DNA of 46,179 nucleotides from Candidatus Kappaea frigidicola (GTDB taxonomy: Bacteria > Omnitrophota > Gorgyraeia > JAGLLT01): positions 1 through 46,179 of the forward strand of contig JAVCCI010000073.1 in the NCBI GenBank assembly GCA_030765555.1. Reading direction: 5' to 3'. The translations under genes and the position numbers were made by a program. The notes beneath the pieces were generated by a model, which saw nothing but the letters and a program-made list of their open reading frames with translations, had not been told where the DNA came from and made no database searches. Positions 1-7,644 of this stretch are shown in pieces. Numbering within the stretch: the first letter of the stretch is position 1; the number at the start of each line of letters is the position of its first letter.

Positions 1-956
1 AGATCAGCTAAGACAGATGCACCAACAATACCAGCTTCTTCGCCCAATAATGCAGGTACTACCTTAACAAAGGAGGCGGGATTTTTCATGGAGCGCAGCT
101 TAATTGTCTTTTTAATAGAATCAAATAGAGGTTTGCCTGCTTTTGCTACGCCGCCACCGATTATGATTAACTCGGGGTTCAGTGTGTTCACTAAACCACT
201 CAATGCAATACCTAAGTAGTTACCTACTTCACGCCAAATAAGTAAAGCAGTTTTATCCTTATCACTTGCAGCCTGTGAAATAATTTTAGGGGTTATCTTT
301 GAAATTTGATTATTAGCATATTTAAAAATTAGTGATTTTTTGTTATTTTTTACCAGCTCTTTCGCTCTTTGGATAATGAATTTATTACCAACATATCGTT
401 CAATACAAGCTGTGCCCCCACAATTACACTTGGGACCTGTAATACTTATAGGTATATGGCCTATTTCACCTGCAGTAAAATTTGGACCACGATAAAGATG
501 TCCGTTTAGCACAATACCACCACCAACACCTGTGCCCAAGGTAAGACATAGGATATCTTTAAAGCCTCTGCCAGCTCCAAATGCCAATTCACCCAAAGTT
601 ACAACATTAACATCGTTATCAACAAATGTCCTGATGCCAATTTTTTTAGTTAGCATTTGCTTCAAGGGTGTATTCTTCCATCCTTTTATATTTGTTAGAT
701 TATGAATAAAACCGCGGTCAAAATTAATAGGTCCAGCCACTCCAATACCTATACCTGCGATCTGGCTTTTTTTTAACTTATTATCTTTTATAAGCTGCTT
801 AATTATTTTTATAATCTCTGCAATGAGTTTCGATCTACCTTTGTGTTTATCTGTTTCAATTGAAGTCTTTTGCACAATTATATTTACATTCTTCAAAAGT
901 GCAATTTTTACGTTAGTTCCACCTAAATCAATACCAATTGTATAGTTTTTTTTCAT
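1..956 (-). CDS. ROK-family sugar kinase (glucokinase-like), C-terminus cut by window edge
   Basis: The frame is open from an ATG at 956 to the left edge (318 codons), so only the last few residues should be missing. The N-terminus has the phosphate-binding DLGGT (residues 10-14), followed by the catalytic DNDVN (Asp115), the LGTGVGGG glycine loop (about 140-147), the sugar-contacting GEIGH (163-167) and the ROK zinc motif CNCGGTACIE (Cys177, Cys179, Cys184 with His167). These are known hallmarks of ROK kinases that phosphorylate glucose or related hexoses with ATP in the cytoplasm. No helix-turn-helix precedes the kinase domain, so it is an enzyme and not a NagC/XylR-type repressor. It starts 19 bases after the GGDEF gene at 976-2352 with an AGGA ribosome site. 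Glucose is the likeliest substrate, but N-acetylhexosamines or fructose cannot be excluded. Confidence 0.88.
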   Translation of the reverse strand, partial: MKKNYTIGIDLGGTNVKIALLKNVNIIVQKTSIETDKHKGRSKLIAEIIKIIKQLIKDNKLKKSQIAGIGIGVAGPINFDRGFIHNLTNIKGWKNTPLKQMLTKKIGIRTFVDNDVNVVTLGELAFGAGRGFKDILCLTLGTGVGGGIVLNGHLYRGPNFTAGEIGHIPISITGPKCNCGGTACIERYVGNKFIIQRAKELVKNNKKSLIFKYANNQISKITPKIISQAASDKDKTALLIWREVGNYLGIALSGLVNTLNPELIIIGGGVAKAGKPLFDSIKKTIKLRSMKNPASFVKVVPALLGEEAGIVGASVLAD

Positions 957-975
957 GAATTATCCTATCTGTCTA

Positions 976-2352
976 TTATTCTCCAAAAACGCATGTATTA
1001 TTTCTGCCTGATTCCTTAGCTTTATAGAGTGCCTGATCAGCTTTATCTATCAAGTCTAGCATTTCAGTACTATCATCCGGGCTAGCGGCAACGCCAATAC
1101 TGATAGATGCTCTAGTAAATTCTCCCTCTGCCATAAAATTCTCTCTTTCAATCTGCTTCCTTATTCTCTCACCTACAGCAGTCGCACCTTCTTTACTTGT
1201 TTCTGGAAGGACCAAGCAAAATTCTTCTCCTCCATAGCGACATATTAAATCAATTTCTCTCGTATTGTTACGGATAATATCAGATATCTTAACTAATACT
1301 CCATCACCAACTAAATGCCCAAAGCGATCATTAAACTTTTTAAAATGATCAATATCCAACATTAGAACTGATAATTCAACTTTGTTAACCAGGAGGCGCT
1401 CAAGTTCTTTTTCAAATGACATCAGAAAATGTCTTCTTAAAAGCAAACCTGTCAGACCATCTGTAATGGCTAATTTTTCAACTAATTCATATAATCTAAC
1501 TTTTCTCATTTCCAAGCCAAACTGACCAATCACGATAGAAAATTTCTCAAAACTTTCTGGATTCATATTTTCAACAATTACAACACTTCTAATGCGTTCA
1601 TCAATATATATAGGAATAGCTAAAAGACTTTCAATTTTCAGTGGTAATATTAATTCATATTCTTTAGCAGATTTTTGAGCCTGTGGCAAAGATAAATGCA
1701 ATCTTTTCTCATCAATAATCTCAATTATTTTACTATCATAACTTTTTGCATCTTTGATACGTGATTCTATAGGTATATCGTAAACTTCTTCCAAGCGCAT
1801 CTCACCTTTTATGCGGTTAATATGAATAAGCCGACAATCATCAAATTCAAAGGTGTTCTTCAATTCAGAACACAATATACGAAAAATATCCTCAAACACC
1901 AAGTAAGCACTCATTCGTTTAGTGATTTCATAAAGATTTTCGATTTCCTGCGATTGTTGACTCACCTCAGATATATGTTCTTTAGATTTTCTATTATCTT
2001 CTTTGCAATGATTAATAGATTCTTTCTCTTTTTTAATTTCGTTATTAAAATTTATCTTACTTTTTATAAACCTTTTCTTATTTTCATTTGAAATAATGAA
2101 TGAGGCCACAAAAGACAATCCCAAAAAAAGAGCAAGATAGCTTTCTGCTCCTAACAAAAAAATTACCACCGCGCTTGCTATTGATAAAACAAGAACTATA
2201 TAACTAAATATTTTTTTTGTAAAATAAACTGATAAAATGAGAGGTAAAATACTAAGCCCGCTAAAAATATAGAATTGATTATTAGAAAAAGATGACATTA
2301 GGATATTAAAGAAAAAAACGAGGGATAGCAAAAATATAATTATGATATACAT
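976..2352 (-). CDS. Membrane-anchored GAF-GGDEF diguanylate cyclase with I-site
   Basis: The 458-residue protein has three or four hydrophobic segments in the first 90 residues, a Lys/Glu-rich coiled-coil stretch (about 90-140), a GAF-like sensor region (about 140-285) and a C-terminal GGDEF domain (about 295-458). The domain begins with the usual DGLTGL signature, has DIDHFKKFND for metal and GTP binding, and a GGEEF active site. Five residues before GGEEF lies REID, which fits the RxxD inhibitory site for c-di-GMP, so the enzyme is probably product-inhibited. Family knowledge says such proteins make c-di-GMP from two GTP at the membrane. Its start overlaps the stop of the upstream GGDEF gene by 13 bases, which points to translational coupling. 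The signal sensed by the GAF region is unknown. Confidence 0.9.
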   Translation of the reverse strand: MYIIIIFLLSLVFFFNILMSSFSNNQFYIFSGLSILPLILSVYFTKKIFSYIVLVLSIASAVVIFLLGAESYLALFLGLSFVASFIISNENKKRFIKSKINFNNEIKKEKESINHCKEDNRKSKEHISEVSQQSQEIENLYEITKRMSAYLVFEDIFRILCSELKNTFEFDDCRLIHINRIKGEMRLEEVYDIPIESRIKDAKSYDSKIIEIIDEKRLHLSLPQAQKSAKEYELILPLKIESLLAIPIYIDERIRSVVIVENMNPESFEKFSIVIGQFGLEMRKVRLYELVEKLAITDGLTGLLLRRHFLMSFEKELERLLVNKVELSVLMLDIDHFKKFNDRFGHLVGDGVLVKISDIIRNNTREIDLICRYGGEEFCLVLPETSKEGATAVGERIRKQIERENFMAEGEFTRASISIGVAASPDDSTEMLDLIDKADQALYKAKESGRNNTCVFGE

Positions 2353-3776
2353 ACTTTATTTCTCCCAGTTCCCTTTGCTTCATATAAAGCCTTATCTGCT
2401 ACCGCAATTAGACGATTTACATCTTTAACTTCGTCAGTTATTGTGGCCACGCCTATAGATATACTAACATTAGTTTTTTCACGTCTTAAATAAAATATGC
2501 GCTCTTCTACTTGTTTTCTTATTTTTTCAGCTAAATCAGCAGCTTCTTTCTTTGAAGTACCAGGAAGTCCTATGGCAAATTCCTCACCGCCATAACGAGC
2601 AACAATCGCCCTTGAGCCAGCCATTTTTAGAAAAATCTTAGCAGTTGTTTTTAAAACTATATCCCCAGCTATATGACCATAACTATCGTTATATTTTTTA
2701 AAATGATCAATATCAATCATCAAAAATGAAATTTTATTATTAGGCTCTGCCGTACTTTTTATTTCTTCAGTCAATAATTGCCTCATATATCTTTGAACAT
2801 AACAACCAGTTAAGCCATCAGTTACAGCCAGCTCCTCTGTTCTTTCATAGAGGTGCGCATTTTCTACAGCTACAGCTCCTAAGTTAGCAATAATATTTAA
2901 AATTCTCAAATCTTCAGAATTAAATATTTCAGCATTTAAGGCATCTAATCTAATTACTCCAATAGCTCTATCTTCACTGATTAATGGTGTTGATATTAGA
3001 GAGCGGAATTCGCGTGTTTTGCCTTTAATAACCTCGTAATCAAATCTATAATCTTTTCTAATATCCTGAATAATTAATGGCTGCTTCTTCTTTAAAACTC
3101 TCACATCAAAGAGATCAGCCCCCTCTATTTTAAACCCTTTAAACTCTTGACTCTTCCTCATGGAGGTTAATATTAGATTATGTTTTTTTTCATCAATTAG
3201 ATATAACAAACAACAATCAGCTTTACTAATTATCGAGAATGAATTCTTTGCTACTAAATTAGCAACTTCTGCCAGCGACAAGCTAGAGCTTAATTTTTCG
3301 GTAATATCTTTAAGTATGCTGAATCTTGATAAACTTTTCTCCAATGCTTTTAATTGAAGCTGATTCTGTAGGCGCTCATCATTTAAAAGATTGAGCTCTT
3401 CTTCAATATCTTCTAGATCAGCCTGCTGTAATCCCATAGAAGCATTGCTCTTTTTGTCGTAATAAAAAGCACTCACCATTACTAATCCAAATAAAATAAG
3501 ATGCATATTAATAATGGGGCTTTTCGCAATAGCTGCTGTAAGAAGGGTAAAGATAAGGCCTATGGTGAGACATATTACGGAAGCAACAACACCAAAAAAT
3601 AACCATGCCGTTAAAATGATTAAATTAAGAAAAAAGATAGTAGCATTTATTAGTCGCAGATAATAAGCCCTATCAATATAGATATCACCTAAAAACCTTA
3701 CTAAAAGGAGAAGTATAGTTAATACCGCTAGGGAAAACAGAAATATATTGAAAACATATATTTTTTTATTATTCAT
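2340..3776 (-). CDS. Membrane-anchored GAF-GGDEF diguanylate cyclase lacking the I-site
   Basis: The 478-residue protein has the same plan as its downstream neighbour: hydrophobic segments to about residue 105, a Leu/Glu-rich coiled coil (about 115-155), a GAF domain (about 160-310) and a GGDEF domain (about 320-478) with DGLTG, DIDHFKKYND and an intact GGEEF. The four residues at the I-site position read GSRA rather than RxxD, so product inhibition through that site is unlikely. The start has an AAAGG ribosome site that overlaps the end of a 46-bp palindrome only 8 bases upstream. It shares a strand with the sugar ABC ATPase at 3859-4965. The two cyclases look like a tandem duplication that has diverged in regulation. 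Confidence 0.9.
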   Translation of the reverse strand: MNNKKIYVFNIFLFSLAVLTILLLLVRFLGDIYIDRAYYLRLINATIFFLNLIILTAWLFFGVVASVICLTIGLIFTLLTAAIAKSPIINMHLILFGLVMVSAFYYDKKSNASMGLQQADLEDIEEELNLLNDERLQNQLQLKALEKSLSRFSILKDITEKLSSSLSLAEVANLVAKNSFSIISKADCCLLYLIDEKKHNLILTSMRKSQEFKGFKIEGADLFDVRVLKKKQPLIIQDIRKDYRFDYEVIKGKTREFRSLISTPLISEDRAIGVIRLDALNAEIFNSEDLRILNIIANLGAVAVENAHLYERTEELAVTDGLTGCYVQRYMRQLLTEEIKSTAEPNNKISFLMIDIDHFKKYNDSYGHIAGDIVLKTTAKIFLKMAGSRAIVARYGGEEFAIGLPGTSKKEAADLAEKIRKQVEERIFYLRREKTNVSISIGVATITDEVKDVNRLIAVADKALYEAKGTGRNKVCIS

Positions 3777-3784
3777 ATAAGACC

Positions 3785-3830
3785 TTTAATGAAATGCGTG
3801 TATTAGGCCTAATACACGCATTTCATTAAA
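3785..3830. repeat. Perfect 46-bp palindrome upstream of a GGDEF gene
   Basis: Each 23-base half is the exact reverse complement of the other, with GGCC at the centre and TTTAATGAAA/TTTCATTAAA at the ends; symmetry stops at 3784 and 3831. In minus-strand RNA it would fold into a very long hairpin between the ABC ATPase stop (3859) and the GGDEF start (3776). No U-tract follows the stem on that strand, so it is not a standard intrinsic terminator. The outer AAA of the stem belongs to the AAAGG ribosome site of the GGDEF gene. It could block translation, reduce read-through or bind a dimeric protein. Confidence 0.9.
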
Positions 3831-3858
3831 TACTTTCAATTATGTTATGCGCAAGGCA

Positions 3859-4965
3859 TTATACAATGGTAATTTCTGTCTCTTTATCAAAAAAGTGAGC
3901 CTTGGACATATCAAAGACTAATTCCATTTTTTGATTAATCTCAAGTTTTTCTTTAGCACCTACTTTAGCTGTAATAGAGTTTTTATTAGATGTATTTAAA
4001 TAAACAATGGTTTCTGAACCCATTGGTTCAACAACTTCTACCATAGCACTTATAGTGGTTTCTTCAGGAGCTTCTGGGATAAATAATTTATCATGGATGT
4101 CCTCTGGCCTAATACCAAATATAGTTTTCTTTCCCTCATACTCTTTGATTTTCGGGTTCATCTCCTCATAGATTTTTACTTTAAACGTGCCTTCATCAAA
4201 ATAATAAGAACTTCCATCTTTGATAAATTTTCCTTCAATGAAATTCATTGGTGGACTTCCAATAAAACCAGCAACAAATTTATTGGCTGGATTATCGTAC
4301 AGGTGTATAGGGTCCGCTATCTGCTGAATAAAACCATCCTTCAAAACAACAATACGGGTACCCATAGTCATGGCTTCAATCTGATCATGCGTTACATAAA
4401 TCATGGTTGCCTGCAATCTTGTATATAACTTACTAATCTCAGCACGCATCTGAACTCTAAGTTTAGCATCAAGATTACTTAGGGGCTCATCAAACAAAAA
4501 AACTAGTGGCTTTCTCACAATAGCTCTACCAACTGCAGCCCTCTGCCTTTGACCACCAGATAAAGCCTTGGGCTTTCTCTGAAGCAATTCTTTAATATTC
4601 AAAATATCAGCTGCTTCATTAACTCTAGTATCTATTTCTTTCTTAGGATATTTTCTTAATTTCAACCCAAAAGCCATATTTTCATAAACAGTCATATGCG
4701 GATATAAAGCATAATTTTGAAAAACCATAGCAATATTTCTATCCTTAGGAGGAACATCGTTAACTAAACGTTCACCTATGCGAATCTCACCTTCGGTTAC
4801 ATCTTCTAAACCAGCAACCATTCGCAACGTCGTTGATTTTCCACATCCAGACGGACCAACTAAAACCAGAAATTCCTTATCTTCAATCTCTAAATCAATT
4901 TTCTGAACTGCCACCACGCCACCTGAATAAACTTTTGATACACCTTTTAAAGTTACTTCTGCCAT
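3859..4965 (-). CDS. Carbohydrate ABC transporter ATP-binding protein, UgpC/MsmX/MalK type
   Basis: The 368-residue protein has Walker A GPSGCGKST (37-45), a Q-loop in VFQNYALYPH (81-90), the ABC signature LSGGQ (135-139), Walker B VFLFDE (155-160) and a C-terminal regulatory/TOBE region from about residue 240 typical of the MalK group. This family powers import of oligosaccharides, polyols or glycerol phosphate at the cytoplasmic membrane. No permease or binding protein lies nearby, so it may be a shared ATPase like Bacillus MsmX, which serves several importers encoded elsewhere. A strong AAAGGAGAGG ribosome site precedes the ATG. The substrate cannot be told from the sequence. Confidence 0.9.
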   Translation of the reverse strand: MAEVTLKGVSKVYSGGVVAVQKIDLEIEDKEFLVLVGPSGCGKSTTLRMVAGLEDVTEGEIRIGERLVNDVPPKDRNIAMVFQNYALYPHMTVYENMAFGLKLRKYPKKEIDTRVNEAADILNIKELLQRKPKALSGGQRQRAAVGRAIVRKPLVFLFDEPLSNLDAKLRVQMRAEISKLYTRLQATMIYVTHDQIEAMTMGTRIVVLKDGFIQQIADPIHLYDNPANKFVAGFIGSPPMNFIEGKFIKDGSSYYFDEGTFKVKIYEEMNPKIKEYEGKKTIFGIRPEDIHDKLFIPEAPEETTISAMVEVVEPMGSETIVYLNTSNKNSITAKVGAKEKLEINQKMELVFDMSKAHFFDKETEITIV

Positions 4966-4997
4966 TGAAAACCTCTCCTTTAATTTACTCTCTAGTC

Positions 4998-5843
4998 TTA
5001 TACTTCTAAATAGCTAATTATACTAAAGAGCATTTCTTTTAAATCCTTTCGGGTGGATATAACATCTAAAAAACCATGCTCAAGTAAAAATTCAGAACTT
5101 TGAAAACCATCGGGTAATTTCTGTTTAATTGTTTGCTCTATTACTCTAGGCCCTGTAAACCCTATGAGTGCTCTTGGTTCTGCAATAATTACATCGCCAA
5201 GAGATGCAAAACTAGCCATAATTCCCGCCATTGTTGGATTGGTAAGAACTGATATATAAAGTAGGCCTTTATTCTGATGTCTGGCAATAGCTGCAGATGT
5301 CTTAGCCATCTGCATTAAAGAAAACATTCCTTCATACATCCTAGCTCCACCACCAGAACCAGAAAATATAATTAAGGGCACTTTTTTCTCAGTTGCTTTC
5401 TCAGTTGCCCTAGTTATTTTTTCACCCACCACAGATCCCATAGATCCCATAATAAATCTAGAATCAGTAATAGCAAAAATTACTTTCTTATCGTTGATTT
5501 TAGCCTCACCAGTAACAACCGCTTCATTGAGCGAGGTTTGACTCTGTGCTATCTTCAATTTATCCTTATAGGTTTTTGAACCCTTAAAATCTAAAGGATC
5601 TGAAGAAATCATATCTCCATCATACTCAACAAAACTTTTTTCATCAAAGAGTATCTCAATCCTTTTGTGAGGCGTAATACGAAAATGAAAACCACACTTT
5701 GGGCAAATTTCAAGATTTTCTTCAAGGGTCTTATTATAAACAATGGCACCACAATCCTCGCATTTTGTCCATAAACCACCAGGTATTTGATTTTTTTTTG
5801 CTTCTACCTTATTGTAGTTGGGGCGCCTGTTAAAAAAAGACAT
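4998..5843 (-). CDS. accD: Acetyl-CoA carboxylase carboxyltransferase subunit beta
   Basis: The 281-residue length is normal for AccD. An N-terminal zinc ribbon is visible (Cys28, Cys31, Cys47, Cys50), followed by the crotonase-like carboxyltransferase fold with the glycine-rich FSGSGGGARMYEG segment and the SVLTNPTMAGIMASFASLGDVIIAEP stretch diagnostic of the family. AccD pairs with AccA to transfer the carboxyl group from biotin to acetyl-CoA, giving malonyl-CoA for fatty acid synthesis in the cytoplasm. The ATG has an AAAGG ribosome site 8 bases upstream. AccA is not in this window. A possible promoter overlaps the end of the preceding transporter gene. Confidence 0.96.
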   Translation of the reverse strand: MSFFNRRPNYNKVEAKKNQIPGGLWTKCEDCGAIVYNKTLEENLEICPKCGFHFRITPHKRIEILFDEKSFVEYDGDMISSDPLDFKGSKTYKDKLKIAQSQTSLNEAVVTGEAKINDKKVIFAITDSRFIMGSMGSVVGEKITRATEKATEKKVPLIIFSGSGGGARMYEGMFSLMQMAKTSAAIARHQNKGLLYISVLTNPTMAGIMASFASLGDVIIAEPRALIGFTGPRVIEQTIKQKLPDGFQSSEFLLEHGFLDVISTRKDLKEMLFSIISYLEV

Positions 5844-5890
5844 AGTCTATACCTTTAAAGAGTTTATAATCTTTTATTATAATAATATTT

Positions 5891-5919
5891 ATGTTAACAG
5901 TTTGACTTCTTATTGTCAA
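5891..5919 (-). promoter_or_regulatory. Possible promoter for accD
   Basis: On the minus strand a perfect TTGACA (5914-5919) is followed after 17 bases by TAACAT (5891-5896, four of six matches to TATAAT). The -35 lies inside the last codons of the MFS gene. The -10 match is weak, so this is tentative. Confidence 0.35.
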
Positions 5920-7162
5920 TAGGCATTCTACATAAGTTAAATGAACCCAAACATACAAAAACCACACCCACACACATAATTATCAGCCCGGGTTTAATAA
6001 TATTGGCCAAACAAGCACAAATAAACATAAAAAGTAAAAATCCGCTGTGAATAAATATTTCAATAGCACTAAACGTCTTACCGCGCAACTTATTAGGCAC
6101 CTTTTCATGCAAAAGCGTATAAAGGATAATAACTATTGGTGATGATACCACACCCCATAAAAATGCCATAAAACCTGCTTTAAGAATGCTTGTTTCTGGA
6201 TTTATTAATTGTGACAATAAAGCTAACATTAGTCCGCTTAATATAAAGCTAATAAATATAGCTCTAGGCTTTGGAAAATATTGCCCCAGCCTTGCAAAAA
6301 GTAAAGCTCCCGACATAAAACCCACAGCCAAAAAAGATGCTAAAAAACTTAAATGCCAGGTAGCAGTACCAAAATTATTCTGGATAAAAACTATCAGAAC
6401 AACAGACATAGCTCCAACTCCTGACATGAGTAAAAAGAAAATCCAACTTATAAAACGCATCTGCGGATCTTTTAAAACATAATTCATTCCCTGCCTAATA
6501 TCTGAGATCATATCTTTATGTGCTACCTCTTTAATTACATCTCTGGCTATTGAAACATCATGTTTTATTTCTTTAGCAACTTCAGAAATATCTATTCTGG
6601 AAATAAGAATCGCTGAAACAATATAAGTTAAAGCATCAATAAAAAAGCTAGCTTTCCAACCTAAAAATTGGACTGCTACACCAGCAAGAGCAAAACTAAA
6701 TATCAATGCAATAGTTCTGCTAGTTGTCGTCAATGAATTAGCTGCCAATAGTTTATCTTCTGATACAAGATCTGGTATAATTGATAATTTTGAGGGCAGA
6801 AAAAATCTTGTGCTGGAGTATATTAGAAAAACACATATGTAAACAAACATCATGCCGTTATTTATTTCTATCAAAAAAGGTATCAAAATTACTAAGACAG
6901 CTCTTACAACATCGCAAGCAATCATTACTTTTTTTCTATTACAGCGATCAACGCATACCCCAGCTATGGGGCCAATTAAAAAAACTGGAATTATTATAAA
7001 AAAAATAAGTTTGGCATAAGCAAGCGTATTGGCGCTGAACTTGTTGTAGACCAGACTAATTAAAGCCATAGAAACAAGACAATCGCCAAACTGGGAAATC
7101 AACTGTCCCACCCAGAGGAAGAGAAAGTTTCTATTTTTTAAAACTTTCAAAATTGAACTCAT
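5894..7162 (-). CDS. Major facilitator superfamily transporter
   Basis: The 422-residue protein is strongly hydrophobic with about 12 predicted membrane segments. The loop after helix 2 reads GVCVDRCNRKKVM, which fits the MFS motif A form GxxxDRxxRKxxM. The N-terminal LFLWVGQLISQFGDCLVSMAL and a long cytoplasmic loop near the middle (around residues 190-225) match the MFS_3/EntS-MdtG-like group that exports drugs or siderophores. It starts 22 bases after the tRNA-Thr gene on the same strand and is followed by accD. The substrate is not evident and there is no siderophore or regulator gene beside it, so only the superfamily call is safe. Confidence 0.87.
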   Translation of the reverse strand: MSSILKVLKNRNFLFLWVGQLISQFGDCLVSMALISLVYNKFSANTLAYAKLIFFIIIPVFLIGPIAGVCVDRCNRKKVMIACDVVRAVLVILIPFLIEINNGMMFVYICVFLIYSSTRFFLPSKLSIIPDLVSEDKLLAANSLTTTSRTIALIFSFALAGVAVQFLGWKASFFIDALTYIVSAILISRIDISEVAKEIKHDVSIARDVIKEVAHKDMISDIRQGMNYVLKDPQMRFISWIFFLLMSGVGAMSVVLIVFIQNNFGTATWHLSFLASFLAVGFMSGALLFARLGQYFPKPRAIFISFILSGLMLALLSQLINPETSILKAGFMAFLWGVVSSPIVIILYTLLHEKVPNKLRGKTFSAIEIFIHSGFLLFMFICACLANIIKPGLIIMCVGVVFVCLGSFNLCRMPIDNKKSNC

Positions 7163-7184
7163 TTAAAGTTATCCATATAATACG

Positions 7185-7256
7185 AGCCGATGAGAGGAAT
7201 CGAACCTCCAACCTAGCGCTTACGAAGCGCTTGCTCTACCATTGAGCCACATCGGC
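7185..7256 (-). tRNA. tRNA-Thr (anticodon CGT)
   Basis: Full cloverleaf: acceptor GCCGATG/CATCGGC, D-stem GCTC/GAGC, anticodon stem AGCGC/GCGCT around loop TTCGTAA, T-arm GGAGG-TTCGATT-CCTCT. Anticodon CGT reads ACG (Thr). The 3' end is followed by CGT and not CCA, unlike the other tRNA genes here, so CCA must be added after transcription. Last gene of the tRNA run. Confidence 0.93.
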
Positions 7257-7298
7257 AAAAAAGCTTATTTTAATTAAGCCTTTATGCGCCACAATAGA

Positions 7299-7374
7299 TG
7301 GTGCCGCAGGGCGGAATCGAACCGCCGACGCCGGGATTTTCAGTCCCGCGCTCTACCAACTGAGCTACCGCGGC
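7299..7374 (-). tRNA. tRNA-Phe (anticodon GAA)
   Basis: Acceptor GCCGCGG/CTGCGGC (one G-U pair), D-stem GCTC/GAGC, anticodon stem CGGGA/TCCCG around CTGAAAA, T-arm GGCGG-TTCGATT-CCGCC, discriminator A and an encoded CCA. Anticodon GAA gives Phe. Confidence 0.96.
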
Positions 7375-7396
7375 GTTGTTACTTCTTGAAAATAAT

Positions 7397-7474
7397 TGGC
7401 GGGGACGACGGGATTCGAACCCGCGATCACCGGATCGACAGTCCGGGGTCTTATCCTAGCTAGACGACATCCCC
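7397..7474 (-). tRNA. tRNA-Asp (anticodon GTC)
   Basis: Acceptor GGGGATG/CGTCCCC, anticodon stem CCGGA/TCCGG around CTGTCGA, T-arm GCGGG-TTCGAAT-CCCGT, discriminator G (typical of Asp) and an encoded CCA. Anticodon GTC gives Asp. Confidence 0.96.
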
Positions 7475-7522
7475 ATGTAAGATATTTGCTATCTTATTAA
7501 ATAACAATAATTTATATCAAAA

Positions 7523-7598
7523 TGGTGGGCAGTATAGGGCTCGAACCTATGACCTCGTGAATGTAAGTCACGCGCTCTTCCAGCTGAGCTAACCGCCC
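7523..7598 (-). tRNA. tRNA-Val (anticodon TAC)
   Basis: Acceptor GGGCGGT/ACTGCCC, anticodon stem CGTGA/TCACG around CTTACAT, T-arm ATAGG-TTCGAGC-CCTAT, discriminator A and an encoded CCA. It lies 46 bases after the glmS stop on the same strand. Confidence 0.96.
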
Positions 7599-7644
7599 GC
7601 ACATAAAAACTTATTTAAGCATATAAATAAACCTATGTCAAACA

